This document shows, in pieces, positions 22,787 to 30,374 of a stretch of 48,078 bases of DNA (positions are counted from its first letter, which is position 1; each line of letters starts with the position of its first letter). The stretch covers positions 1-48,078 of the forward strand of contig DATAIT010000128.1 in NCBI GenBank assembly GCA_036262515.1. Direction: 5' to 3'. The position numbers and the translations under genes are program-made. The notes beneath the pieces are model-generated. The model was not told where the DNA came from, made no database searches, and worked only from the letters and a program-made list of their open reading frames with translations. This DNA comes from Acidimicrobiales bacterium. GTDB lineage: Bacteria > Actinomycetota > Acidimicrobiia > Acidimicrobiales > GCA-2861595.

Positions 22787-25054
22787 CTAGGCCGGGACCG
22801 GCGTGTACAGCGTCGACCGTTGGGCCAGGGGGCGGCCCAGGGGCTCGACCACGGCCTGGAACGCGGGGCCGTCCATCGACTGCCCGTGGTGGGCGCCGGC
22901 GGCGCGGGAGATGTTCTCGTCCATGAGGGTGCCTCCGAGGTCGTTGGCGCCCGCCCGCAGCGCCTGGCGTGCCCCGGCCGCGCCCATCTTCACCCAGGAG
23001 ACCTGGACGTTCGGGATCCAGCCGTCGTAGGCGATGCGGCCGACGGCGTGCATCAGCAGGGCTTCCCGGAACGTGGGGCCCTGGCGGCTCTTCTGCTGCA
23101 GGTAGATGGGCGCGGCCATGTGCACGAACGGAAGCGGCACGAACTCGGTGAAGCCGCCGGTCTCCTTCTGCAGCTCCCGCGTGCGGACGAGGTGCCGGGC
23201 CCAGTGCACCGGGTGCTCGACGGACCCGAACATGATCGTGACGTTGGAACGCAGCCCGACGCCGTGGGCCGTGCGGTGGGCGTCGAGCCACTCGGCGGTG
23301 CTCACCTTGTCGGGGCACAGGACGGCCCGCACCTCGTCGTCGAGGATCTCCGCCGCCGTGCCCGGCAGGGTGCGAAGCCCGGCGTCGACCAGCCGTCGGA
23401 GGTAGTGCTCGAGCGGCACACCCAGCCTCCTGGCTCCCTCGGTGACCTCCAGGGCGGTGAACGCGTGGATGTGGATGCTGGGCGAGGCGGCCCGCACCGC
23501 CTCGATCACGTGCAGGTAGTAGTCGCCGTCGAAGCTCGGGTGGATCCCTCCCTGGAGGCACACCTCCGTCGCGCCCCGCTCCTCGGCCTCGGCCACCCGA
23601 CGGGTGATCTCGTCGAGCTCCAGGAGGTAGGGCGAGCCCCGCAGGTTCAGCGACAGCGGGCCCTTGGAGAAGGCGCAGAACCGGCACTTGAACGTGCAGA
23701 CGTTCGTGTAGTTGATGTTGCGGTTGGCCACCCACGTCACGGTGTCGCCAACCGCCTGGCGCCGTAGCTCGTCGGCGACCTCAGCCACGGCGGCGACCTC
23801 GGCGCCGCGCGCCGTGAAGAGGGCGGTGAGCTCCTCCTCGCCCGGCTCCTGCCCGGCCATCACGCCCGCCAGCACCTCCGCCACCCGGCCGCCGGCAGGG
23901 GCGCCCGCGGCCACGCCGGGAGCTCCAACCACGACGGGCGGTTCGACATCGGCTCCGGCTCGCCACGCATCGTCGTCGCGCGCCAGGCCCTCGGCGTCGC
24001 TGCGGCGCAGGACGGCGGCACGCGTCGACGTCGACAGCCAGCGGTCCGGGGCGCGCGCGTACTCCGGGTACACGGTGAGGCGGGGAGCGAGCGTGAACCG
24101 GCGCGCCTCGGTGGCGGCCAGGAGCCGGTCGAGGGCGGGCCACGGGCGCTCGGGGTTCACGTGGTCCGGCGTGACCGGCGAGACGCCGCCCCAGTCGTCG
24201 ATGCCGGCGTCGAGGAGGGCCCCGAAGTCGTCGGCCAGGTTCGGTGGAGCCTGGACGTGGACCTCCGGGGGGAGCAGGAGGCGGGCGGCGGCCACCGCCC
24301 ACCGGTGCTCGTCCGGCGGGCAGGGAGGGGCGGCGTGCATGGCGGTGCCGGGCTTGGGCACGAAGTTCTGGACGATCACCTCCTGCACGTGCCCGTGCCG
24401 GCGGGCCGAGGCGGCGATGGCGGCGAGGGCGTCCAACCGGTCCTGGCGGCTCTCGCCGATGCCGCAGAGGATCCCCGTGGTGAACGGGATGGACAGCTCG
24501 CCGGCCGCCTCCAGTGTGGCCAGGCGGCGCTCGGGCGTCTTGTCGGGCGCGCCAGCGTGGCACCCCAGCCCGGGGTGCAGCGACTCGATCATCATTCCCT
24601 GGGAGGGGGCCACGTGGCGCAGCCGGGCCAGGTCGCCGGCGGACAGTGCGCCGGCATTGGCGTGGGGCAGCAGTCCCGTCTCGTCCCGCACGAGCGCGCA
24701 CATGGCCACGAGGTAGTCGACCGTCGAGCTGTAGCCCCGATCGGCCAGCCAGGCGGCGGCGATGGGATACCGGTCCTCCGGCGCCTCGCCCAGCGTGAAC
24801 AACGCCTCGTGGCACCCGGCTTCGGTCCCGGCCCCAGCCAGGGCCAGGACCTCCTCGGGAGCGAGGTAGGGCGCCTCGACGCGGGCCGGCGCAGTGGCGA
24901 ACACGCAGTACCCGCACCGGTCCCGGCACAGGCGGGTGAGCGGGATGAAGACCTTCGGGGAGAAGGTCACCCGCCGGCCGTGGACGCCGTCCCGCACGGC
25001 CGACGCCGCCGCCAGCAGCTCGGGCAGGGGCGTGGCCAGCAGGTCGAGGCCCAT
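22787..25054 (-). CDS. fbiC: FO synthase, fused CofG-CofH (7,8-didemethyl-8-hydroxy-5-deazariboflavin synthase)
   Basis: 755 residues with two radical SAM modules. It makes FO, the deazaflavin core of coenzyme F420, from tyrosine and the flavin precursor 5-amino-6-ribitylaminouracil. The CofG half has its cluster cysteines at C43, C47, C50 (CRDRCGYC). The CofH half has C453, C457, C460 (CTFKCRFC). The GTSx-type segments and the C-terminal HGQSMD region are intact. The start could be GTG 25060, GTG 25057 or ATG 25054; ATG is favoured because TAGGTT ends exactly 6 nt before it. The gene implies that the organism makes F420; other F420 genes are not in the window. Confidence 0.95.
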   Translation of the reverse strand: MGLDLLATPLPELLAAASAVRDGVHGRRVTFSPKVFIPLTRLCRDRCGYCVFATAPARVEAPYLAPEEVLALAGAGTEAGCHEALFTLGEAPEDRYPIAAAWLADRGYSSTVDYLVAMCALVRDETGLLPHANAGALSAGDLARLRHVAPSQGMMIESLHPGLGCHAGAPDKTPERRLATLEAAGELSIPFTTGILCGIGESRQDRLDALAAIAASARRHGHVQEVIVQNFVPKPGTAMHAAPPCPPDEHRWAVAAARLLLPPEVHVQAPPNLADDFGALLDAGIDDWGGVSPVTPDHVNPERPWPALDRLLAATEARRFTLAPRLTVYPEYARAPDRWLSTSTRAAVLRRSDAEGLARDDDAWRAGADVEPPVVVGAPGVAAGAPAGGRVAEVLAGVMAGQEPGEEELTALFTARGAEVAAVAEVADELRRQAVGDTVTWVANRNINYTNVCTFKCRFCAFSKGPLSLNLRGSPYLLELDEITRRVAEAEERGATEVCLQGGIHPSFDGDYYLHVIEAVRAASPSIHIHAFTALEVTEGARRLGVPLEHYLRRLVDAGLRTLPGTAAEILDDEVRAVLCPDKVSTAEWLDAHRTAHGVGLRSNVTIMFGSVEHPVHWARHLVRTRELQKETGGFTEFVPLPFVHMAAPIYLQQKSRQGPTFREALLMHAVGRIAYDGWIPNVQVSWVKMGAAGARQALRAGANDLGGTLMDENISRAAGAHHGQSMDGPAFQAVVEPLGRPLAQRSTLYTPVPA

Positions 25055-25060
25055 CACCAC

Positions 25061-25066
25061 AACCTA
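25061..25066 (-). promoter_or_regulatory. -10 box TAGGTT, leaderless-type
   Basis: The box ends 6 nt before ATG 25054; the two GTG codons at 25060 and 25057 would lie upstream of or at the transcription start. Confidence 0.5.
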
Positions 25067-25097
25067 GGCCTCGGCAGGACCCGGCCTCGGACCCGTC

Positions 25098-25973
25098 CTA
25101 GGAGAGGACGCGCATGCGGAAGCCGGCCGTGCCCCACCATCCGAGCGCGCCCAGGAAGGCGGCGAGGCCGGCGTAGATCGCCACGAGGGGCATGTGCGGG
25201 TACTGGGGGGCGAGCGCGGCACGGAACGCCTCGCTCATGTAGACGAGCGGGTTGGCCAGCACCGCCCACTTGAGCCACGGGATGGGCGACAGCCGCGTCC
25301 ACGGGTAGTAGGACGCGCCGAGAAACGTGATCGGTATCACGATGATGGAGAAGACGAGCGGGACCTGGCGGGGCTCGGCCCGCGTCCCGATGGTGAGCCC
25401 GAACGCCGCGCCCACCATCGCGGCCAGGGGGGTGACGGAGAGCAGGACGAACCAGCGGACGTGCAGGTGCACCGCGGTGGTGGGGATCAGGGCGGCCAGG
25501 GGGAATACAACGCCCGCGGCGAGGATGCCCTGGAGCGCTCCCGATGCCACCTTCTGCAGGGCTACCGCACTGACCGGCAGGGGAGCCATCACCCGGTCCT
25601 CGATCTCGCGGGTGTAGCCGAACTCCTGCACCAGCGGGAGGGCCACGGCCTGGATCCCCTGGAAGATGCACGCGATCGCCACCACCCCGGGAACGAGCAG
25701 GGTCGAGAAGTCGCTCTGGGCCCGGCCGGGTCCGCCGACGCCGAAGCCGATGCGGGGGAACACGTACGTGAAAACGAACACGAACAGAAGCGGCTGCATG
25801 ACGGTGCGCAGCACGAACGCGCCGACGTTCTTGCGCAGCACGGCGAGATCGCGCAGCAGCAGGGCGCCGAACGCGACGGCGGTGGCCGACCGGGCCGGGC
25901 GCCACAGGGCGGGTGCGGCGGCGGCGGACGGACCGGCCGGTCCCATTACGTCGTCGACGTCGGAGCCCGTCAC
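25098..25973 (-). CDS. ABC-2 type transporter permease
   Basis: 291 residues with about six membrane segments. The ABC-2 pattern is visible as VMQPLLFVFVFTYVFPRIGFG at the first segment, LLVPGVVAIACIFQGIQAVALPLVQEFGYTREIEDRV (with the EIEDR loop), and a late SPIPWLKWAVLANPLVYMSEAFRAAL. These permeases pair with DrrA-like ATPases to export drugs, lipids or polysaccharides. The GTG overlaps the stop of the upstream ATPase gene (GTGA), so both subunits come from one transcript. The cargo is unknown. Confidence 0.9.
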   Translation of the reverse strand: MTGSDVDDVMGPAGPSAAAAPALWRPARSATAVAFGALLLRDLAVLRKNVGAFVLRTVMQPLLFVFVFTYVFPRIGFGVGGPGRAQSDFSTLLVPGVVAIACIFQGIQAVALPLVQEFGYTREIEDRVMAPLPVSAVALQKVASGALQGILAAGVVFPLAALIPTTAVHLHVRWFVLLSVTPLAAMVGAAFGLTIGTRAEPRQVPLVFSIIVIPITFLGASYYPWTRLSPIPWLKWAVLANPLVYMSEAFRAALAPQYPHMPLVAIYAGLAAFLGALGWWGTAGFRMRVLS

Positions 25974-26920
25974 TCCCGGAGCTCCTTGCCGGTGAGCTTG
26001 ATGAACACCGTCTCGAGGGTCGGCTCGGTGACCGACACGTCGCTCACGCGATGGCCACCCGTCTCCGCGTGGCCGAGGATGCGGGGCAGAACGCCACCGA
26101 TGCCCTCGACGCTGACGTGGACCACCCCGTCCACCACCTGCACGGCGGTCGCGCCGTCGAATCCGTCGAATTGCCGGGCCAGCGCGCCGAGGTCGCCGTC
26201 GGCCGACACCTTGACCACGGTGTCGGCGCCCACCGAGCGCTTCAGGGAGGCGGGCGTGCCGAGGGCGAGCAGACGGCCGTGGTCCATGATGGCGACACGG
26301 TCCGACAGCCGGTCGGCCTCCTCCATGTAGTGCGTCGTGAGCAGGATCGTCTGGCCCTCGTCGTGGAGCTCGCCGAGGATCTCCCAGAGGGCGAGCCGGC
26401 TCTGGGGGTCGAGTCCCGCCGTCGGCTCGTCGAGGAACAGGACGCGCGGCCGGTGGAGGATCGACCGGGCGACCATGACCCGCTGGGCCAGGCCGCCGGA
26501 CAGGGTGGACACGTCGGCGGCGGCCCTGTCGGCGAGGCGGAACCGCTCAAGCATCTCGCCGGCCGCCCGTCGGGCTTCCTTGGCGCCCATGCCGAAGTAG
26601 CGGCCGTGGAAGTAGAGGTTCTCCTCGACGGTGAGACTGCGGTCGAGGGTGTTCGACTGGGACACCACGCCGATGACCTGCTTGGCCCGGCTCGGATGGG
26701 CAACGACATCCACACCGGCGACCTCGGCTCGCCCGGCGGTGGGCACCACCCGAGTGGTGAGCATCCCGACGGTGGTCGTCTTCCCGGCACCGTTGGGCCC
26801 GAGCAGCCCGAAGATCTCGCCCTCGGCGACCTCCAGCTCGAGGTCGTCCACCGCCCGGAGCTCGCCCCCCGGCCGCACGAAGACCTTGGTCAGAGCGGAC
26901 GCGCGGATCGAGATCGTCAC
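25970..26920 (-). CDS. ABC transporter ATP-binding protein (DrrA/daunorubicin-resistance type)
   Basis: 316 residues. Walker A GPNGAGKTT at 41-49, the Q-loop in VSQSNTLDRSLTVEEN, signature LSGGLAQR, Walker B VLFLDEP with the D-loop GLDP, and the switch histidine in TTHYMEEAD are all present. The C-terminal ~90 residues are the accessory domain found in the DrrA branch. The nearest promoter signature on the minus strand is TAGCGT, 9 nt before GTG 26920. It is divergent from the FKBP gene, 86 bases away. Confidence 0.92.
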   Translation of the reverse strand: MTISIRASALTKVFVRPGGELRAVDDLELEVAEGEIFGLLGPNGAGKTTTVGMLTTRVVPTAGRAEVAGVDVVAHPSRAKQVIGVVSQSNTLDRSLTVEENLYFHGRYFGMGAKEARRAAGEMLERFRLADRAAADVSTLSGGLAQRVMVARSILHRPRVLFLDEPTAGLDPQSRLALWEILGELHDEGQTILLTTHYMEEADRLSDRVAIMDHGRLLALGTPASLKRSVGADTVVKVSADGDLGALARQFDGFDGATAVQVVDGVVHVSVEGIGGVLPRILGHAETGGHRVSDVSVTEPTLETVFIKLTGKELRE

Positions 26921-26994
26921 GACGGACCGACGCTACCCCCCTCGGCGCCGCCCTCGGCGCCAGCCCTCGCGCCGGTCCGCCGGGCGCCTCTTGC

Positions 26995-27000
26995 TAGCGT
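26995..27000 (+). promoter_or_regulatory. -10 box TAGCGT, leaderless-type
   Basis: TAGCGT ends 6 nt before GTG 27007. Confidence 0.5.
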
Positions 27001-27006
27001 CACGGT

Positions 27007-27675
27007 GTGTCCGGTGCCCAGAAGAACCGACAGCGCGCCGTCCAACGAGCGCGGGCGGAGCGGATCCGCGCCGCCCAGCAGCGGGCGGCCCAGCGGCGCC
27101 GGCGCCTCCTGGCCATCGGCGCCGTCGTCGGCGTGCTCGCCCTCGTGGCCATTCTCGTCCTCACGATGGGGGGTGACGACGACAAGACCGACGTGACGGC
27201 GGCCGATCAGTCGACCACCACCGCCACGAGCGCGGCACCGGCGCAGTCTGCGGCCGGCAAGCCCTGCGTGAAGGTGGCCGACCCGTTGCCGGCCGGCGCG
27301 CCCGAGGTCCCGGTGAAGGAGGGGCCGCCACCCGAGAAGCTGATCATGGAGGACCTCTCCGAGGGCACCGGCGCGGTCGTCCGGCCCGAGGAGACGGTGA
27401 CGGTCAACTACATCGGGGTCGCGTGCAGTACCGGCAAGATCTTCGACTCCTCCTACGGGAGGGGCGAGCCCGCCACCTTCGCGCTCACCGAGGTCATCCC
27501 CGGGTGGACACAGGGGATCCCGGGGATGAAGATCGGCGGCAAGCGACTCCTCGGCATCCCGTCGGCCCTGGCCTACGGCCCGCAGGGCCAGGGCGCGGAC
27601 ATCGGCCCGGACGAGCCGCTGTGGTTCGTCGTTGAGGTGCTCGACTCGAAGCCCACCGGCGGCGCCACCGGCTGA
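27007..27675 (+). CDS. Membrane-anchored FKBP-type peptidyl-prolyl isomerase
   Basis: 222 residues. A strongly basic N-terminus (about 30 residues of Arg/Gln/Ala) precedes a membrane helix at about 34-54. Then comes a Thr/Ala-rich spacer, and an FKBP domain from about 105 to 216: EDLSEGTGAVVRPEETVTVNYIGV, GKIFDSSYGRGEPATFAL, VIPGWTQGIPGMKIGGKRLLGIP and AYGPQGQG. The active site should face outside, where it would help fold secreted proteins. The start is GTG 27007. It converges on the CooC-like gene, with a small hairpin in the 59-base gap. Confidence 0.9.
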   Translation: MSGAQKNRQRAVQRARAERIRAAQQRAAQRRRRLLAIGAVVGVLALVAILVLTMGGDDDKTDVTAADQSTTTATSAAPAQSAAGKPCVKVADPLPAGAPEVPVKEGPPPEKLIMEDLSEGTGAVVRPEETVTVNYIGVACSTGKIFDSSYGRGEPATFALTEVIPGWTQGIPGMKIGGKRLLGIPSALAYGPQGQGADIGPDEPLWFVVEVLDSKPTGGATG

Positions 27676-27682
27676 CCCCAGG

Positions 27683-27698
27683 CGGGCGGCCGCGCCCG
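27683..27698. terminator. Small GC hairpin between convergent genes
   Basis: A 6-bp stem CGGGCG/CGCCCG with a 4-base loop lies 8 bases after the FKBP stop, and it could act on both strands. There is no T-tract. Confidence 0.35.
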
Positions 27699-27734
27699 AC
27701 CGGCAGCGCGGCTGGGCCGGGAGCGGCGACCGGC

Positions 27735-28577
27735 TTACTCGGCGTTGAGCTCCGCCAGGCGCTTGTCGACGCGCTCGCGCTCGCGCAGCAGCGCCTCGCG
27801 CTCGGCCTGGCCGGGGTTCTCACCGGCGATGGCCTTGTCGACGAAGGCCACGATGGCGTCGATGGCCTGGCGGACGGGCAGGCCCTGCTCCGGTGTCATG
27901 TTCTCGCCCGAGCGGTCCGACTCGATGACGTCGGGATCGTGGGGGATGATGCCGGCCAGCGGCACGTTGTACTCGGCCGCCACCTTCTCGAAGAACTCGG
28001 CGTCCTCGGGCATGCGGGCCTTGTTGCCCACGCCGTAGACGAGGGGGATGCCGAGCTCGTGGGCCAGGGCGATCGTCCGCCCGGCGGTCAGGATCGACTT
28101 CCGGGACGGCTCCATGATCATGAGCAGCACGTCGGCGTAGGCGAGCGTTCCGCCCGAGCGGGACAGGTGCTCGAGGCCGGCTTCCATGTCGACGAGGGTG
28201 ACGTCGGCCTCTTCCTCGATGGCTGCTCCCAGGAGGCTGCGCACGGCAGCGTGGCTGGAGCAGGTTCAGCCGGCACCCGCTTGGGTGATGGCCATGGCGT
28301 TGAGGAGGGTGACCTCCGACGGAGTCGGTACCCCGTAGTCCCGCAGGAGATCGGACGGCGAGATGGCGCCGTTGCCCGTGCCCACGACGAGGGAACGGGG
28401 CAGGACCGGGATGCGGTCGGCGGCTTCCGGACTCAACCCCAGGCTGAGGGCCAGGTTGGGGTTCGAGTCGGTGTCGACGGCCAGCACGCGTTGCCCCCGC
28501 CGTGCGTACACCTGGCACAACAGCGCCGACGTGGTGGTCTTGCCCACGCCGCCCTTGCCCACGATCCCGATCTTCAT
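27735..28577 (-). CDS. CooC/MinD-like P-loop ATPase, candidate selenoprotein with in-frame UGA (Sec104)
   Basis: 280 residues if the TGA at 28268-28266 is read through. Residues 7-15 are the deviant Walker A GKGGVGKTT, followed by AVDTDSNPN near 34-41 and VDMEAGLEHL near 129-138. This combination is typical of CooC, the ATPase that inserts nickel into carbon monoxide dehydrogenase. The frame is unbroken except for codon 104, TGA, in GAG-U-T-C-SSHAAVR. CooC proteins carry a CxC metal motif here, so the stop replaces the first Cys (TGC to TGA, one base). A stem-loop of SECIS type follows directly. ATG 28577 has GGAAGGGAG upstream. The gene begins 41 bases after pgl. Alternatives are a recent nonsense mutation or a sequence error; no CO dehydrogenase gene is in view. 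Confidence 0.7.
28223..28265 (-). promoter_or_regulatory. Putative bacterial SECIS stem-loop after the in-frame UGA
   Basis: The element begins two bases after the UGA on the minus strand. The lower stem is 28263-28255 with 28223-28232 (9 pairs, one bulged G at 28230). After a small internal loop, the upper stem is 28250-28246 (GCUGC) with 28240-28236 (GCAGC), closing the 5-base loop CGUGC (28245-28241). The apical loop begins 20 nt after the UGA and has G in its second place, which fits published rules for bacterial SECIS elements. A competing hairpin (CACG with CGUG) is possible in this GC-rich stretch. Confidence 0.55.
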
Positions 28578-28617
28578 GACTGCTCCCTTCCGCGGCCGGA
28601 CCCGCGTTCTCAAAAGT

Positions 28618-29283
28618 CTACCGGGGCGCGGCCGCTGGATCGACGAGCCATACCACCCGGTCGGCGCGGACCCGGGCCGCCGGGAGGTCCTCGCCGTCGG
28701 CCACCCGCTGCATGGCGTCGCGCTTCTCCTCGCCCGACACCGTGAACAGCGCCAGGCGGGCCCGGGCGATACCCGACAGCGTGAGGGTCATCCGCCGGTG
28801 TGGGTTGCGGCCGGTGGCGTCCTCGTTCATCACGACCAGGCGCCCGGGATCGGCGGTCAGGCCGCTCGACCCCGGGAACAGCGATGCAGTGTGGCCGTCG
28901 GCTCCGAGGCCGAGGTGGACGACGTCGAACCGGCCGAGCTCGCCGACGCGCAGCTGGTAGGGATCGGGGCCGTCGTCGCAGCGCATCGGGTGGACGGACT
29001 GGGCCCCTCCCACCTTCTCGAGCAGTGCCTGCCGGCCGAGCCGCTCGTTGGACTCCGGGTGGTCCGGCGGGACGCAGCGCTCGTCCCCCCAGTAGACGTC
29101 GACCAGCCACCAGTCGACCCGGTCGACGGCGTCGGCGGCCAGGCGCTCGTAGCACCGCCGGGCCGTCTCGCCGCCGGACAGCGCCAGCGAGAACTCGTCT
29201 CCCGGACGGTTGCGGAACGCATCGACGACGCATTCGGCGAACCCCCCGGGCACGTCGTCGACCACGAGGAGCTCACCGTTCAC
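28618..29283 (-). CDS. pgl: 6-phosphogluconolactonase (DevB type)
   Basis: 221 residues; it hydrolyses 6-phosphogluconolactone, the product of Zwf. Family motifs: SLALSGGETARRCYERL, the phosphate-site DVYWGDERCVPPDHPESNE, and the active-site HLGLGADGHTASLFPGS, ending in TLTLSGIARARLALFTVSG. Length and order are typical. GTG 29283 is preceded at 7 nt by TAGGCT, so pgl may have its own promoter inside the pentose phosphate block, 86 bases after opcA. Confidence 0.93.
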   Translation of the reverse strand: MNGELLVVDDVPGGFAECVVDAFRNRPGDEFSLALSGGETARRCYERLAADAVDRVDWWLVDVYWGDERCVPPDHPESNERLGRQALLEKVGGAQSVHPMRCDDGPDPYQLRVGELGRFDVVHLGLGADGHTASLFPGSSGLTADPGRLVVMNEDATGRNPHRRMTLTLSGIARARLALFTVSGEEKRDAMQRVADGEDLPAARVRADRVVWLVDPAAAPR

Positions 29284-29290
29284 GGCCCGA

Positions 29291-29296
29291 AGCCTA
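29291..29296 (-). promoter_or_regulatory. -10 box TAGGCT, leaderless-type, internal to the block
   Basis: TAGGCT ends 7 nt before GTG 29283 of pgl and could drive pgl together with the CooC-like gene. Confidence 0.45.
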
Positions 29297-29369
29297 TGAG
29301 GCCACCGCTGGGGCGGGGGGTGTCCCGGATGCCGCCCCCTGACCTGCGGTTTCGTACCCTCTCGGCAGA

Positions 29370-30374
29370 TCAGCCGGATTGGCGGGCGATGGCCACGGCC
29401 GCCTGGAGCGCCAGCCCGTGGACCCGGTCGCGGTCGGTACGCGTGAGGGCCTCGCCCAGGGCCCACGCCACCGGGTCCCCCGACAGCGCGACCCGGTCGC
29501 TGCGGCGGTGGGACGCGATGCTCGACGTGGCCCGCACCACCGCCGCTCCGCCGGCGTCCTCGACCTGCTCCGCCGCGAACGTCGCCACCTCGCCGCCGTG
29601 CTCGGCCACCAGGCGGATGGCGGATGCGGCCGCGGAGGCGCGGCGCACGGCGGCGGCGGGCAACCCGAGGCGGGACGCGGCCCACCCGCCGAGCAACAGG
29701 CTCGGCCAGGGCGGGCCTTCGACCTCGATCCGCCGGGCACCGGCGACGAACGGGCGGGCGTCGGGGACCTCGAACACGCCGGCCAGCGACTGGCGCCACG
29801 GGCGTAGGCGCTCCCAGCACAGGTCGTACACCACCCGGCGCCCGGCCAGCCGGGCCATGGCCGCCACCGCAGTATCGGCGTCGAACGTGTCGCCGTCGAC
29901 CACCAGGGTCGTCGCGCCGCGGACGAGGGGATCGTGCGGATCCGGCACGCCGCTCACGAACCACACGGCAACGGGCAGGTCCGGCAGCGTGAGCGGCTCG
30001 ACGAGCGACTGCAGATGCCGCGTCGGGCCGCCCCGTACCACGAGGCGCACGTCCTCCGACCACACCGGATGGCCCTCGAGGACGGATCCGTGCAGCACCA
30101 CCTCGGCGTCGATCCCCGACGGCTCGGCGCCGGGCGAGGCCAGCACGACGATGGCGCGGCCGGGATGGCGCCGTCCCAGGCGGTGGACGGCCTCACAGGC
30201 GCTCTCGACCTCGGCCTCGTCGCCCGCCACCAGCACCAGGTTGGTGACGCTGGCTCGCGTCGCCGTGCGCTGCTCGCACCGCCGCAGGTCGGTGAGGGCG
30301 TCGAGGACCTGGCCGATGCGCACGTCCGCGCCTCGCCAGGTGCCGATCTCCCCGTGGGCTACGGGCTCCGCCAC
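29370..30374 (-). CDS. opcA: Glucose-6-phosphate dehydrogenase assembly protein OpcA
   Basis: 334 residues. OpcA binds and activates glucose-6-phosphate dehydrogenase in cyanobacteria and actinobacteria. The opening WRGADVRIGQVLDALTDLRR, then ATRASVTNLVLVAGDEAE and the later VYDLCWERLRPWRQSLAGVFE are characteristic. It has no catalytic motif. Its most likely start, GTG 30374, lies inside the last codons of zwf (16-base overlap), consistent with coupled translation of two interacting proteins. Confidence 0.9.
   Translation of the reverse strand: MAEPVAHGEIGTWRGADVRIGQVLDALTDLRRCEQRTATRASVTNLVLVAGDEAEVESACEAVHRLGRRHPGRAIVVLASPGAEPSGIDAEVVLHGSVLEGHPVWSEDVRLVVRGGPTRHLQSLVEPLTLPDLPVAVWFVSGVPDPHDPLVRGATTLVVDGDTFDADTAVAAMARLAGRRVVYDLCWERLRPWRQSLAGVFEVPDARPFVAGARRIEVEGPPWPSLLLGGWAASRLGLPAAAVRRASAAASAIRLVAEHGGEVATFAAEQVEDAGGAAVVRATSSIASHRRSDRVALSGDPVAWALGEALTRTDRDRVHGLALQAAVAIARQSG

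Noticed and set aside
27735-28577. Frameshift or two separate genes as the reason for the split CooC-like frame
   Set aside because: Both halves are in the same frame with only a TGA between them. The second half has no start signal near its first ATG/GTG and lacks a P-loop of its own.
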